Below, piece after piece: positions 23,739 through 33,944 of a DNA stretch of 64,000 bases (positions are counted from its first letter, which is position 1; every line of letters begins with the position of its first letter). The translations under genes and the position numbers were made by a program. The DNA comes from Hymenobacter negativus (lineage in GTDB: Bacteria; Bacteroidota; Bacteroidia; Cytophagales; Hymenobacteraceae), in NCBI RefSeq assembly GCF_017571495.1, contig NZ_JAGETZ010000003.1:558001-622000 (forward strand). Reading direction: 5' to 3'. Below the pieces are notes generated by a model. It was not told the origin of the DNA and searched no databases. It saw nothing but the letters and a program-made list of their open reading frames with translations.

Positions 23739-25955
23739 ATGCGACCGCGCCGCCATTGGGCCCGCATTGGGCCATATTGCCTGGCCCTGGCAGGAGGCCT
23801 GTGGAGCCGTCCGGCGACGGCTCAGCCCGCGGCTGCGCCGCCGCTCAACCAGCTGGTGCGCCTGCCGGCTGGCTGGGTCACGCTTGCGCAGGTGCTGGCC
23901 GAAGCTTCGCGCCAAAGCAAGGTGCCCATCTCGTACAGCAGCACCCGGCTGGCCACCTCGCGCCGGATATACGTGCCTGCCGGGCCACCCCGGCCCCTGC
24001 GCACCGTGCTGAGCGAGGTGCTGGGCGCCCAGCACGTAACCTATGGCTTGCTGAACGGGCAGCTGGTGCTCTGGCCCGCCCGACAGGCACCCCCGCCCGG
24101 CATTACAAACGTAAACGGCCGTGAAACTGCGGCTGCAGCCGAAACCCTAGCTGCGGGTGCAAGCTCCGGCATTACCCCAGTAGCCAAGCCCGTTTCTCCC
24201 CGTTCAACTTCTCTGCAAGAAAAAGTAGCCGGTGCGGTTCCCGGCAATACCAAGTCGGAAAAGGACCTGCCAGCCGGGCCAGCACTCCAACTGCCCGTTC
24301 AGCAAGCCACAGGCCAGGAGCGAAACGGAAGTAGGGGTGGGGTGAAGTCGGTGCGAAATGCCTCCGGACAGCATAGCCGCGCCTTTCCTACACCGGCAGA
24401 GGCTGCGGAGCACTTACAGGTCACTACTGCTGATGTTGGGAAACTAACGGCCTTATCTGCCACTTCCAAGCCACTGGCAATCCGAGGGCATTTCAACGAG
24501 CAGGGTAGCAAAGCCGCGAAGCGAGGGCGGAGTCTTCACGTCGCCACATCCAAAGTGGCGACTGGCCGTGACGATAACGCAGCAATGGCGGCAACAGCTG
24601 CTTCCAAAACTACTGCGAAACCGGCTTCAAGCTCCAGCGCCAGTTCAAGCTCCGGGCGACTAGGCCGGAGCGGAGAAGTCCCTCTGCTACCAGTGCGGGA
24701 GGTACGGGCCGCGAGCATACCCAGCCGCGTACCCAGCATCGCGGAGTTGACTCCAGTACCGCTTGCACCATCAGCGGCCCCTTCGTTGCTCACCAACCGA
24801 CTGGCCCAACTGAGTTTGGTTTACCCGCTCAGTACCAACTTGCTGGCCAATGCCCGCGCCAATAACCTTCTCTCCGTAAACATGCTGGCGGGCTACGCCG
24901 GCGGCGTGCGGGCTGTGGAACTGGGTAGCCTGCTGAACGTGGTGCGCGATTCAGTGCGGGGCTTGCAGGCAAGCGGGCTGGCCAATGTGGTGGGTACTGC
25001 CGTGCGTGGGGTGCAGCTGGCCGGAATGGCCAACATCATCGGTGGTTCGGTGAGTGGCCTCCAGGGGGCCGGGGCGGTGAACATCTGCCGCGATGACGCC
25101 CGGGGCATTCAGCTGGCGGGCATTGTCAACGTGGTAGGGGGAGCGGCCCACGCGCGCACTCGCCCCGACCAACCCACCCGCGTACGGCGCTGGTTGGGCC
25201 TGCCCCGCCTGCTGTCCACCGATGCGCTGGGCCGGCTGCCGGCTGCGCCCTCCGTCAGCGCTCCGGGGCCGTTGTTTCAGTTTGCTGGGCTGGCCAATGT
25301 TACCGGCACCGATGTGCAGGGCCTGCAAACGGCTACCCTTGTAAATCTGGCCCACCAGGTAAAGGGCGTACAGTTTGGCCTGGTAAACGTAGCCCGGCAC
25401 GTGCGGGGCGTGCAGTTTGGTCTGGTCAACATCGCCGATTCGGTGGATGGCATCCCGCTTGGGTTCATCAATATTGTGCGTCATGGCTACTTGCAGGGCG
25501 AAGTATGGTCAAGTGAGTCTTTGCCGCTCAATGCCGTGGTCAAGTTGGGAGTGCGTCGCTATTACACCATTCTCGGGGTCGCTGCTGAGCCCTTCGGTAG
25601 CCGCGTGCAGTGGGCCGGAGGCTTCGGCTTTGGCACCGTGGGCCAGCCTCACGGCCGTTTCACCTTTAGCCTCGACGCCATCCAGTGGACCCTGGCCGGT
25701 ACTGCCGAGGCCGCCGGCGTCCAAACCGACCAGCGCCTGCTCTCCCAGCTGCGCCCGGCCGTGGCCTGGCAAATTGAGCGCAACGGCCATTTGCAGCTCG
25801 TGGTGTCGCCCACCCTCAACCTGGCCATTGCCTGGAGCAACGAAGGCCAGCCCAACTGGGACTTTGGCGCCAATCAGCTGCTACTCATCAATGCGACCGG
25901 TGAGCAGTCGCGCACGCGCATGTGGCCCGGCCTGCAAATCGGGCTGCGGTTTTAA
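23739..25955 (+). CDS. STN-domain protein with surface-repeat (LA_2272-like) region
   Basis: 738 residues from the ATG at 23739, with a signal peptide ending SRPATAQ. Residues 36-115 are an STN domain (WVTLAQVLAEASRQSKVPIS then YSSTRL), the module by which TonB transducers signal to FecR. Residues 116-345 are low-complexity Ala/Ser/Thr/Lys-rich. Residues 350-590 contain degenerate units of the form GxQxxGLxNV, such as GLQASGLANVVG, GVQLAGMANIIG, GVQFGLVNVARHV and GVQFGLVNIADSV, resembling the LA_2272 surface repeat. The end (QIGLRF) looks like an outer-membrane strand. It is probably an outer-membrane or surface sensor acting on the FecR encoded just upstream. No TonB plug or long receptor barrel is present, which makes the fusion unusual. 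Confidence 0.72.
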   Translation: MRPRRHWARIGPYCLALAGGLWSRPATAQPAAAPPLNQLVRLPAGWVTLAQVLAEASRQSKVPISYSSTRLATSRRIYVPAGPPRPLRTVLSEVLGAQHVTYGLLNGQLVLWPARQAPPPGITNVNGRETAAAAETLAAGASSGITPVAKPVSPRSTSLQEKVAGAVPGNTKSEKDLPAGPALQLPVQQATGQERNGSRGGVKSVRNASGQHSRAFPTPAEAAEHLQVTTADVGKLTALSATSKPLAIRGHFNEQGSKAAKRGRSLHVATSKVATGRDDNAAMAATAASKTTAKPASSSSASSSSGRLGRSGEVPLLPVREVRAASIPSRVPSIAELTPVPLAPSAAPSLLTNRLAQLSLVYPLSTNLLANARANNLLSVNMLAGYAGGVRAVELGSLLNVVRDSVRGLQASGLANVVGTAVRGVQLAGMANIIGGSVSGLQGAGAVNICRDDARGIQLAGIVNVVGGAAHARTRPDQPTRVRRWLGLPRLLSTDALGRLPAAPSVSAPGPLFQFAGLANVTGTDVQGLQTATLVNLAHQVKGVQFGLVNVARHVRGVQFGLVNIADSVDGIPLGFINIVRHGYLQGEVWSSESLPLNAVVKLGVRRYYTILGVAAEPFGSRVQWAGGFGFGTVGQPHGRFTFSLDAIQWTLAGTAEAAGVQTDQRLLSQLRPAVAWQIERNGHLQLVVSPTLNLAIAWSNEGQPNWDFGANQLLLINATGEQSRTRMWPGLQIGLRF

Positions 25956-25988
25956 GGAGTCAAGCAACAGTAATCGTAACGAATAACC

Positions 25989-26030
25989 CGTCATGCCGAG
26001 CGTAGCCGAGGCATCTCTCGTGCGGCACTA
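25989..26030. repeat. Half copy of the REP-like element
   Basis: CGTCATGCCGAGCGTAGCCG then AGGCATCTCTCG matches the left arm of the elements at 36802 and 41824. The matching right arm is missing; another palindrome follows at 26043. Confidence 0.5.
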
Positions 26031-26042
26031 ATTAAACCGCTT

Positions 26043-26112
26043 TGGCAGACAAATGGAAAGGGCCGTTGATAAAGCACATGCTCTATCAACGGCCCTTTCC
26101 ATTTGTCTGCCA
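26043..26112. terminator. 29-bp perfect inverted repeat between convergent genes
   Basis: 26043-26071 and 26084-26112 are perfect reverse complements around a 12-nt loop that itself contains AGCA/TGCT. It separates the STN-protein gene (plus) and topA (minus), ending 6 nt from the topA stop codon. There is no strong T tract, so it is either an unusual bidirectional terminator or a cruciform-forming element. Confidence 0.6.
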
Positions 26113-26117
26113 GCTAC

Positions 26118-28607
26118 CTAAGCTTTGGTAGCAGCTTTCGCTTTCGCCGCAGGCTTTTTCGCGGCGGGTTTCTTGGCAGTGGTTGCCTTTTTAGCAGCAG
26201 GCTTTTTCGCCGCAGCTTTTTTGGCTGGCGTGTCTACTTTCTCCTCCTTTGCTGCTGGTGCCGCTTTCTTGCCAAAACGGCCGCCTTTGGCCGGTTTATC
26301 CGGCGTAGCATCGGCTAGTTCGATGCAGCGTTCCAAGGTGAGTTCTGTCGGCTCTTCGCCTTTCGGAATTTTCACGTTCTTCTTACCTGCCACGATGTAG
26401 GGGCCGAAGCGGCCATTCAGCACCTGAATGTCGGGATTCTCAGGAAAGGACTTGATGAGTCTCTCGGCATCGGTTTTGCGCTTGTTCTCAATCAGGGCCA
26501 CACCTTCCTCGGCCGTGATGGTGTGCGGGTCCTGCTCCTTGGTGAGGGAGTAGAATTTGCTATCGTGGCGGATATAGGGGCCAAAGCGACCGAGATTGGC
26601 CGTCATATCCTTCTCCTCAAACTGGCCCACAATGCGTGGCAGTTTGAACAAATCCAGTGCTTCTTCCAGCGTGATGCTTTCGATAAACTGGCCTTTGCGC
26701 AAGTTAGCATAAGCCGGTTTTACCTCCGGGTCGGTCGTGTCGCCCAGCGCCACATAGGGGCCATAGCGGCCCAGGCGGGCGGTAATTTTCTCGCCGGTTT
26801 CGGGGTGTACCCCAATTTCGCGGGTGCTGCCCAGCGTGTTGCGCTCGATGTCCTGTCCGGCCTCAATGGTCGCATGGAACTTGTCGTAGAAGCCAGTCAG
26901 CATCTGCGTCCAGTTCTCGTGGCCGTTGGCAATTTGGTCGAACTCATCCTCTACCTTGGCCGTGAACTGAAAGTCCACAATCACCGGGAAGTGAGCCACC
27001 AGGAAGTCGTTCACCACCATAGCCGTATCGGTCGGGAACAGCTTGGCTTTCTCCGCGCCGTAGCTCTCCGTCTTCACTTCGGTTTTCACCGCGTTGTCTT
27101 CCAGCGTCAGCACGTTGAACTTGCGCTCCTTGCCCTCACGGGTATCTTTTTCCACGTAGCCACGCTTCTGCACCGTACTGATGGTAGGCGCATAGGTCGA
27201 AGGCCGGCCGATGCCCATTTCCTCCAATTTCTTCACTAGCGAAGCCTCCGTATAGCGGGCTGGTGGTGCCGAAAACCGCTCCGTGGCACTCAGCCGCTGC
27301 AAGGGCAGGGCCTGGCCCACGCTCAGCGGCGGCAGGCCGCGCGAGAAGCTCGATTCGCCGTCTTTGGCGTCGTCCTCATCCTCGTCGTCCTTGCTCTCCG
27401 CATACACTTTTAGGAAGCCCTCAAACGTAATCACTTCGCCCGTCGCCGACAGTGTTACACCCGGCTGCGTGCTGATGCCGATAACCGCCGTGGTGCGCTC
27501 AATTACCGCTTCCGCCATTTGCGAAGCCATGGCCCGCTTGCGAATGAGGTCATAAAGCCGTTGTTCCGATGCATCCGAGCCCGCTTTCACGGCGCTGAAA
27601 TCGGTCGGTCGAATGGCTTCGTGCGCCTCCTGGGCCGAGGCCGACTTGGTTTTAAACGTGCGGTGGTGGTGGTATTCGGCTCCGTAAGCCGCCGTGATGG
27701 CAGCCTGCGCCCCCGCCAGCGCCTCCGCCGAGAGGTTCACTGAATCCGTCCGCATGTAGCTGATTTTACCAGCTTCGTACAGTTTCTGAGCTACGCTCAT
27801 CGTTTGCGCCACTGAGTAACCCAGCTTGCGCGAGGCTTCCTGCTGCAGTGTAGACGTGGTGAACGGAGCGGCCGGGCTGCGCTTGCCGGGCTTTTTATCC
27901 AGGCTTTCAATCTGATACGAAGCCCCGACGCAACGCTGCAAAAATGCTTCGGCCTCGGCGCGGGTCTTGTAGCGGGTGGGCAGTTCGGCTTCCAGCACCG
28001 CTCCGCGGCCAGCATCGAAGCGGGCTACGACACGGTAGGCGCTGGCGCTTAGGAAGCTGGCCACCTCACGTTCGCGTTCCACTACCAGGCGCACGGCTAC
28101 ACTCTGCACACGGCCGGCGGAAAGACCCGGTTTTACCTTTTTCCAGAGCACCGGGCTCAGCTCAAAGCCCACAAGGCGGTCGAGCACGCGGCGGGCTTGC
28201 TGGGCATTCACCAGGTCCTGGTTCACCACGCGCGGGTTGGCGATGGCACCCAGAATGGCGTTCTTGGTAATTTCGCGGAATACGATGCGCTTGGTTTTGG
28301 TGTCAGGCAGGTTCAGGGTTTCGGCCAAGTGCCAGCTGATGGCTTCGCCTTCGCGGTCATCGTCACTCGCCAACCAGACGGTTTCGGCTTCCTTGGAAAG
28401 TTTTTTCAGCTGCGCGATAAGCTCCCGTTTATCCGCCGACACCACGTAAGTGGGCTTAAAACCGTTGGCAATATCGATGGCATTATTGTCCTTAGGTAGG
28501 TCGCGGACGTGGCCGTAGCTGGAGCGCACCACAAAATCTTGGCCGAGGTAGCCTTCAATGGTTTTGGCCTTGGCTGGCGACTCGACGATTACTAAATTCT
28601 TGACCAT
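26118..28607 (-). CDS. topA: DNA topoisomerase I
   Basis: 829 residues, type IA topoisomerase that relaxes negative supercoils. The TOPRIM start is VIVESPAKAKTIEGYLG, and the acidic DDDREGEAISWHL follows. The active-site Tyr lies in SYMRTDSVNL. Three C-terminal topoisomerase repeats replace zinc fingers (RLGRYGPYVALGD, NLGRFGPYIRHDS, NGRFGPYIVAGKK). The last 55 residues are a Lys/Ala tail of repeated AAKKP and AKKPAAK units like histone H1, probably aiding DNA binding. The ATG at 28607 gives the family's usual MVKNLVIVESPAK start. A CATCTTTG element lies upstream. Confidence 0.96.
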   Translation of the reverse strand: MVKNLVIVESPAKAKTIEGYLGQDFVVRSSYGHVRDLPKDNNAIDIANGFKPTYVVSADKRELIAQLKKLSKEAETVWLASDDDREGEAISWHLAETLNLPDTKTKRIVFREITKNAILGAIANPRVVNQDLVNAQQARRVLDRLVGFELSPVLWKKVKPGLSAGRVQSVAVRLVVEREREVASFLSASAYRVVARFDAGRGAVLEAELPTRYKTRAEAEAFLQRCVGASYQIESLDKKPGKRSPAAPFTTSTLQQEASRKLGYSVAQTMSVAQKLYEAGKISYMRTDSVNLSAEALAGAQAAITAAYGAEYHHHRTFKTKSASAQEAHEAIRPTDFSAVKAGSDASEQRLYDLIRKRAMASQMAEAVIERTTAVIGISTQPGVTLSATGEVITFEGFLKVYAESKDDEDEDDAKDGESSFSRGLPPLSVGQALPLQRLSATERFSAPPARYTEASLVKKLEEMGIGRPSTYAPTISTVQKRGYVEKDTREGKERKFNVLTLEDNAVKTEVKTESYGAEKAKLFPTDTAMVVNDFLVAHFPVIVDFQFTAKVEDEFDQIANGHENWTQMLTGFYDKFHATIEAGQDIERNTLGSTREIGVHPETGEKITARLGRYGPYVALGDTTDPEVKPAYANLRKGQFIESITLEEALDLFKLPRIVGQFEEKDMTANLGRFGPYIRHDSKFYSLTKEQDPHTITAEEGVALIENKRKTDAERLIKSFPENPDIQVLNGRFGPYIVAGKKNVKIPKGEEPTELTLERCIELADATPDKPAKGGRFGKKAAPAAKEEKVDTPAKKAAAKKPAAKKATTAKKPAAKKPAAKAKAATKA

Positions 28608-28688
28608 GTGGGCGGGTAAGGGTGACGACAAACGGAAAGGGAAGTGATAATGAAACGGCCGGGCGTCGCGAAATGTTAAAATTGGCCG

Positions 28689-28696
28689 CAAAGATG
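28689..28696 (-). promoter_or_regulatory. Possible -7 element of topA
   Basis: CATCTTTG on the minus strand (one mismatch to TAnnTTTG) lies about 80 nt before the topA start. Confidence 0.35.
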
Positions 28697-28800
28697 CCGG
28701 ATAAATCCTAGCAAAAGTGCATCGAGCAATAATCTAGCCGTGAAGGGACTGCATGAACGCGGAAAACACCCCCTCCGGTTCATTGCGAAATGAAGGAACG

Positions 28801-28808
28801 TACCTTTG
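28801..28808 (+). promoter_or_regulatory. -7 promoter element of the chemosensory cluster
   Basis: TACCTTTG, with TTGCG about 15 nt upstream as a possible -33 box. It lies 75 nt before the chemoreceptor start at 28884, giving a leader of about 70 nt. Together with small gaps between genes it suggests the cluster is transcribed from here. Confidence 0.55.
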
Positions 28809-28883
28809 CTTATTCATGGTTAAGCCGCGTACTTTCGCCTTCCCAATTTTCTTCCTTTCATCCGATTCTGATACCTATACTAT

Positions 28884-31800
28884 ATGGCTTCCCCCAAGAC
28901 TCCGCAATCTAAGCCCCGCCGGACCTCCGAAGTGGCTACGTCGGATGAAAATAACGGCGGAATGCCGGATGCCGGCGCCGTTTCGGCCCTCGACGTGGTG
29001 CGGACTAACAACGACCTGACCCGTAAACGCGGCGGCTCGCGTGGCTCGATTGATACGCAGGACCCCGGCTACGTCAACGACCAGCTAAACCGCGTACTCT
29101 TCGCCCTCGATGCCTTTAAAAAAGGCGACGTATCGGTGCGCCTCACCAAGCAGAACGACGATATTTTCGCCGAAATCGCCGAGGCTTACAACTCGATGGT
29201 GGACATGATTGCAGGGGTAGGCGGCGAGGTGTCGCGCATCTCGAAAGTAGCGGGGGTTGAGGGTAACCTTAAGGCGCGAGCCTCGGCCGACGGTGCCGCC
29301 GGCTTCTGGCGCGACATGGTGAACAACATCAACGGCCTCGTGGACAGCATCGCAGTTCCGGTACTGGAAGTGGGCAAGGTGTTGAAAAATATCAGCCGGG
29401 GTAATCTGGACGAAAGCTTCCAGATTCCTGTCTCGGGCGACTTCAAAGTGATGGCCGAAACCATCAACAAAACCATTGACAACCTCAACATCTTCGCCGG
29501 CGAGGTAACCCGCGTGGCCCAGGAAGTAGGCACCGAAGGCAAACTCGGCGGTCAGGCCAGCGTGCCCAACGTGGCCGGCGTGTGGAAGGACCTGACGGAT
29601 AACGTGAATTACATGGCCAGCAACCTGACGAGTCAGGTACGGGACATTGCCAACGTGGCTACGGCCGTAGCCAAAGGCGACCTGAGCCAGAAGGTAACGG
29701 TGGACGTAAAGGGCGAGTTGCTGCAACTCAAGCAGAACCTGAACCAGATGGTGGACTCGCTCAACCTCTTCGCCGGCGAGGTAACCCGCGTGGCCCAGGA
29801 AGTAGGAACTGAGGGGCGCCTCGGCGGTCAGGCCAGCGTGCCCAACGTGGCGGGTATCTGGAAGGACCTGACGGATAACGTGAATTACATGGCCAGCAAC
29901 CTGACGAGTCAGGTACGGGACATTGCCAACGTGGCTACGGCCGTAGCCAAAGGCGACCTGAGCCAGAAGGTAACGGTGGACGTAAAGGGCGAGTTGCTGC
30001 AACTCAAGCAGAACCTGAACCAGATGGTGGACTCGCTCAACCTCTTCGCCGGCGAGGTAACCCGCGTGGCCCAGGAAGTAGGCACCGAAGGCCGATTGGG
30101 TGGACAAGCCGTGGTGCCCAACGTAGCTGGTGTGTGGAAAGACCTGACGGATAACGTGAATTACATGGCCAGCAACCTGACGAGCCAGGTACGGGACATT
30201 GCCAACGTGGCTACGGCCGTAGCCAAAGGCGACCTGACGCAGACGGTTACCGTCGATGTAAAAGGGGAGTTCTTGCAACTCAAGCAGAACCTGAACCAGA
30301 TGGTGGACTCGCTCAACCTCTTCGCTGGCGAAGTAACCCGCGTGGCGCAAGAGGTAGGCACCGAAGGCAAGCTCGGCGGCCAGGCTTCCGTGCCCAACGT
30401 AGCTGGTGTGTGGAAAGCGCTGACCGACAACGTAAATGACATGGCTGCGGCTCTAACCTCGCAGGTGCGGGACATTGCCAACGTGGCCACCGCAGTAGCC
30501 CGCGGCGACTTGAGTCAGAAGATGACGGTGAACGTGAAGGGCGAAATCCTGGAGTTGAAAAACATCCTCAACCAGATGGTGGACTCGCTTAACATCTTCG
30601 GTGACGAGGTGACCCGGGTGGCCCGCGAAGTAGGAACCGAAGGCAAGCTCGGCGGCCAGGCGGTGGTGCCCCGCGTAGGCGGCACCTGGAAGGAGCTGAC
30701 GGACAACGTGAACACGATGGCCTCAAACCTGACGAGTCAGGTGCGGGACATTGCCAACGTGGCCACCGCCGTATCGAAAGGCGACCTGAGCCAGAAGGTA
30801 ACAGTAGATGTCAAAGGCGAACTGCTCGACCTAAAGGACAACCTGAACCAGATGGTGGACTCACTCAACATCTTCGCTGGTGAAGTAACCCGGGTGGCCC
30901 GCGAGGTAGGAACCGAAGGCATCCTGGGTGGCCAGGCCAACGTGCCCAAAGTGAGCGGCACCTGGAAAGACTTGACGGACAACGTGAACACGATGGCCAG
31001 CAACCTGACTTCGCAGATGCGGGACATTGCCAATGTGGCTACGGCCGTAGCCAAAGGCGACCTGAGCCAAAAAATCACGGTAAACGTGCGCGGTGAGCTC
31101 CTGCAGTTGAAGGAAAACCTCAACGAAATGGTGGACTCACTCAATATCTTCGGTGACGAGGTAACCCGGGTGGCCCGTGAAGTAGGCACCGAAGGCAAAC
31201 TCGGTGGCCAGGCCAAAGTGCCCAACGTACGCGGCACCTGGAAGGACCTGACGGACAACGTGAACACGATGGCCAGCAACCTGACGAGTCAGGTACGGGA
31301 CATTGCCAACGTGGCCACCGCCGTATCGCGCGGCGACTTGAGCCAGAAGGTTTCGGTAAACGTCAACGGCGAGTTGCTGGACCTGAAGGACAACCTGAAC
31401 CAGATGGTGGACTCGCTCAACCTGTTTGCCGGCGAGGTAACCCGCGTGGCCCAGGAAGTAGGCACTGAGGGCAAGCTCGGCGGCCAGGCCAGTGTGCCCA
31501 GTGTGGCCGGTGTGTGGAAAGACCTGACCGACAACGTAAACTACATGGCCAGCAACCTCACCACGCAGGTGCGAGGCATTGTGAAAGTAGTAACGGCCGT
31601 ATCGAAAGGTGACCTTACCCAAAAGCTGACCCTCGAAGCCAAAGGCGAAGTAGCCGAGCTGGCCGACACCATCAACCGAATGGTGGATGACCTGAACCGC
31701 CTCGCTTCCGAAGTAAGCCGCGTGGCCAAAGTGGCCGGGGTGGAGGGCAAACTCACCGAGCGTGCCACGGTAGGTGGCGTATCGGGCTCGTGGAAAGAAC

Positions 31801-33287
31801 TGGTGGATACGCTCAACGCGCTGATTGAAAGCATTGCCTCGCCGGTGCTTGAAGTGAGCCGGGTGGTGCGTGCCATCTCTGAAGGCGACCTGACCCAGCG
31901 CGTGGAAGTACCGACTACGGGTGATATTCTCGCCATGTCGAACGCCCTTAACCTAGCCGTTGAAAACCTGAACGAGCTGCTTGGTGAAATCAACGACTCA
32001 TCGCAGATTGTGGGAACTTCTTCGGAAGAAATGGCTGGCAAAGGCCAGGAAATGAGCCGGGTAACTGTCGACGTGGCGTTGGCCATGCAGCAGATGGCTG
32101 AAGGTGCTCAGAACCAAGCCTTGAAAACGGACCAAGCCTTCAAGCTGATTGAAGAAATCATGCAAGCCACGAAGGAAACGGCCAACAAGGCCGATGTGGT
32201 GAACAAAGCGGCAATTCTGGCTGAGCAAACCTCGCAGCTAGGTCTGAAAACAGTAGCGGAAGTGGTGAAAAACATGGAGGAAATCTCCAGCGCTTCGTCG
32301 CAAACCTCGCGCACCATCGAAGTACTGAGCACCCGCTCGCAGGAAATCAGCAAGTCGCTGGGTGTGATTACCGATATTGCCTCGCAAACCAACCTGCTGG
32401 CCCTGAACGCCGCCATCGAAGCGGCCCGCGCCGGGGAAGCCGGCCGCGGTTTTGCCGTAGTAGCCGAAGAAATCCGGAAGCTGGCCGAAGGCTCCCGCAA
32501 GTCGGCCAATGAAATTGCGACGCTGGTTGAGGACGTGAAAAAGGATACCACCTCGGCTGCAACCGCTATTTCGACCATGGAAGGTCGGGTACTCAAGGGC
32601 AAGAACGCAACGTTCGAAGCCAGCTCGGCCTTTAAGAACATTGCCACCAGTTCCGGCGAAACGCTCCGAACCTCGCGCGACATTCTCACGGCAACGGAGG
32701 TGCAGAAAACGTCCATCGGCGACGTGGTGAAGTACGTGGAAGAAGTAGTAGCCATTGCCGAGCAAACGGCAACCGGCACCCAGCAAGTGGCCGGCACGGC
32801 CAAGCAACTTTCCACTGCCATGCAGGAGCTGACCACCAGTTCGCAACGCCTCACCGACATTGCCGACGACCTTCAGGCCGGCCTCGAAACCTTCCAGCTC
32901 AGCACTTATACCTACGAGCCCGAGCCGGAACCCGAACCCATTCGCCGTCGCATCAGCGCCCGTCGCGACTACGAGCCTACGCCCGCGCAAGTCCAAAGCA
33001 ATGGTACCCGTCGCCCAAGCAATGGCCGGGCCGAAGCTGCTGCCGTTGCCGAAAATGGACATTCGGAAAGGGGAGGACGTCGCCGGCCTGCAAATGAAGC
33101 CGCGCCCGCGATGACTCCTAGGGCGGAGCGAGTTGCCCGGGTTACGGCCGAAGCTGAAGCGGCTTCGTCGCCCGCCTCCCGGTTGGCAAAGGCCAAATCT
33201 GCTGCCAAGGCCAACCCGGGTAAAGCCGCCGCCAATGGTCAAGCAGTCAAAGAACCTGCCCCTAAACCGAAAGCTAAGAGCAAGTAG
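28884..33287 (+). CDS. Soluble poly-HAMP methyl-accepting chemotaxis protein
   Basis: 1,467 residues with no signal peptide and no membrane helix, so a cytoplasmic chemoreceptor. Residues 119-210 are a divergent first unit. Residues 211-946 hold eight units of exactly 92 residues, each with VA(Q/R)EVGTEGxLGGQA, WKxLTDNVNxMAxx[15 protein letters not shown] and [10 protein letters not shown] divergent ninth unit starts at 947. Such units are canonical/divergent HAMP pairs as in group III hybrid kinases (Nik1 type). The MCP signalling domain follows, with the hairpin tip [20 protein letters not shown] near residues 1175-1200. The last 120 residues are Pro/Glu/Arg/Ala/Lys-rich and disordered. It probably sits in an array with CheW and CheA from the next genes. 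Signal and methylation partners are unknown. Confidence 0.93.
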   Translation: MASPKTPQSKPRRTSEVATSDENNGGMPDAGAVSALDVVRTNNDLTRKRGGSRGSIDTQDPGYVNDQLNRVLFALDAFKKGDVSVRLTKQNDDIFAEIAEAYNSMVDMIAGVGGEVSRISKVAGVEGNLKARASADGAAGFWRDMVNNINGLVDSIAVPVLEVGKVLKNISRGNLDESFQIPVSGDFKVMAETINKTIDNLNIFAGEVTRVAQEVGTEGKLGGQASVPNVAGVWKDLTDNVNYMASNLTSQVRDIANVATAVAKGDLSQKVTVDVKGELLQLKQNLNQMVDSLNLFAGEVTRVAQEVGTEGRLGGQASVPNVAGIWKDLTDNVNYMASNLTSQVRDIANVATAVAKGDLSQKVTVDVKGELLQLKQNLNQMVDSLNLFAGEVTRVAQEVGTEGRLGGQAVVPNVAGVWKDLTDNVNYMASNLTSQVRDIANVATAVAKGDLTQTVTVDVKGEFLQLKQNLNQMVDSLNLFAGEVTRVAQEVGTEGKLGGQASVPNVAGVWKALTDNVNDMAAALTSQVRDIANVATAVARGDLSQKMTVNVKGEILELKNILNQMVDSLNIFGDEVTRVAREVGTEGKLGGQAVVPRVGGTWKELTDNVNTMASNLTSQVRDIANVATAVSKGDLSQKVTVDVKGELLDLKDNLNQMVDSLNIFAGEVTRVAREVGTEGILGGQANVPKVSGTWKDLTDNVNTMASNLTSQMRDIANVATAVAKGDLSQKITVNVRGELLQLKENLNEMVDSLNIFGDEVTRVAREVGTEGKLGGQAKVPNVRGTWKDLTDNVNTMASNLTSQVRDIANVATAVSRGDLSQKVSVNVNGELLDLKDNLNQMVDSLNLFAGEVTRVAQEVGTEGKLGGQASVPSVAGVWKDLTDNVNYMASNLTTQVRGIVKVVTAVSKGDLTQKLTLEAKGEVAELADTINRMVDDLNRLASEVSRVAKVAGVEGKLTERATVGGVSGSWKELVDTLNALIESIASPVLEVSRVVRAISEGDLTQRVEVPTTGDILAMSNALNLAVENLNELLGEINDSSQIVGTSSEEMAGKGQEMSRVTVDVALAMQQMAEGAQNQALKTDQAFKLIEEIMQATKETANKADVVNKAAILAEQTSQLGLKTVAEVVKNMEEISSASSQTSRTIEVLSTRSQEISKSLGVITDIASQTNLLALNAAIEAARAGEAGRGFAVVAEEIRKLAEGSRKSANEIATLVEDVKKDTTSAATAISTMEGRVLKGKNATFEASSAFKNIATSSGETLRTSRDILTATEVQKTSIGDVVKYVEEVVAIAEQTATGTQQVAGTAKQLSTAMQELTTSSQRLTDIADDLQAGLETFQLSTYTYEPEPEPEPIRRRISARRDYEPTPAQVQSNGTRRPSNGRAEAAAVAENGHSERGGRRRPANEAAPAMTPRAERVARVTAEAEAASSPASRLAKAKSAAKANPGKAAANGQAVKEPAPKPKAKSK
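29514..31721 (+). repeat. Eight tandem 276-bp coding repeats (HAMP units)
   Basis: Units start at 29514, 29790, 30066, 30342, 30618, 30894, 31170 and 31446, all in frame and all 276 bp. The first three are almost identical at the DNA level, including silent positions, which suggests recent duplication or gene conversion. Related but divergent units flank the array at 29238 and 31722. Confidence 0.92.
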
Positions 33288-33345
33288 TCATTCAATTCTG
33301 GGTGAATGAACTAAATTGATAACGCATTAAGCCTTAATAAACTAG

Positions 33346-33876
33346 ATGGCCGATATTGAATTGGCGGCTTCGTCGTCCAAAGCCGAGCGCGCCAAGCCCG
33401 TTGAGATGGTGCAGCTGATTGTTTTTCGGCTGGGCGATGAAGACTACGGGATTCGCATTGAGCAGGTGAAGGAGGTGACAGTGACGCCTGAAGTGGCCCG
33501 CATGCCCAAAACACCGCCCTTTATCAAGGGCATTGCCAACCTGCGCGGCGATATTATTGCCATTCTGGACCTGGAAGAGCGTTTTCGGCTACGACCAGCT
33601 GGCCGCGAGCTGCCCGAGCGTAGCTACACCGTGGCAGTAGAAGCGGCTGATTACACCCTGGGCCTTGTGGTGCGTGAGGTGCCCCGGCCGCTCACGCTAC
33701 CCCTCAGCCAGATTGAACCGGCGCCGGAGTTTGTGCAGGACACTGGTGCCCGCGACAAATACCTGGAAGGCATTGCAAAGCTCCCCGATGGGAACATCAT
33801 CATCGTATTGGACATGCGCAAGCTCCTGACCCCAAGCGAGGTGATGCGGCTGCCGGGCAAAACGGCATCTAAGTAG
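33346..33876 (+). CDS. cheW: Chemotaxis coupling protein
   Basis: 176 residues, the CheW fold that links receptor to CheA: VQLIVFRLGDEDYGIRIEQV, then PPFIKGIANLRGDIIAILDL, and IIIVLDMRKLL near the C-terminus. The N-terminal 20 residues are an Ala/Ser/Lys extension. It lies 58 nt after the receptor gene and 68 nt before cheY, so it is part of the same transcript. It is the only stand-alone CheW in the cluster. Confidence 0.93.
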   Translation: MADIELAASSSKAERAKPVEMVQLIVFRLGDEDYGIRIEQVKEVTVTPEVARMPKTPPFIKGIANLRGDIIAILDLEERFRLRPAGRELPERSYTVAVEAADYTLGLVVREVPRPLTLPLSQIEPAPEFVQDTGARDKYLEGIAKLPDGNIIIVLDMRKLLTPSEVMRLPGKTASK

Positions 33877-33944
33877 CCGCACAACCGTACAACTCGTGCC
33901 TGACCGCCAAGTCAGTTACTTATCGAATCAAATTTCCCAACTCC

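Noticed and set aside
29085..30350. Minus-strand frame of 421 codons with internal repeats
   Set aside because: Antisense of the HAMP repeat region; the repeats are inherited from the sense gene.
29514..31721. Possible CRISPR array because of regular repeats
   Set aside because: The 276-bp units are contiguous, in frame and coding for HAMP units; there are no spacers and no cas genes.
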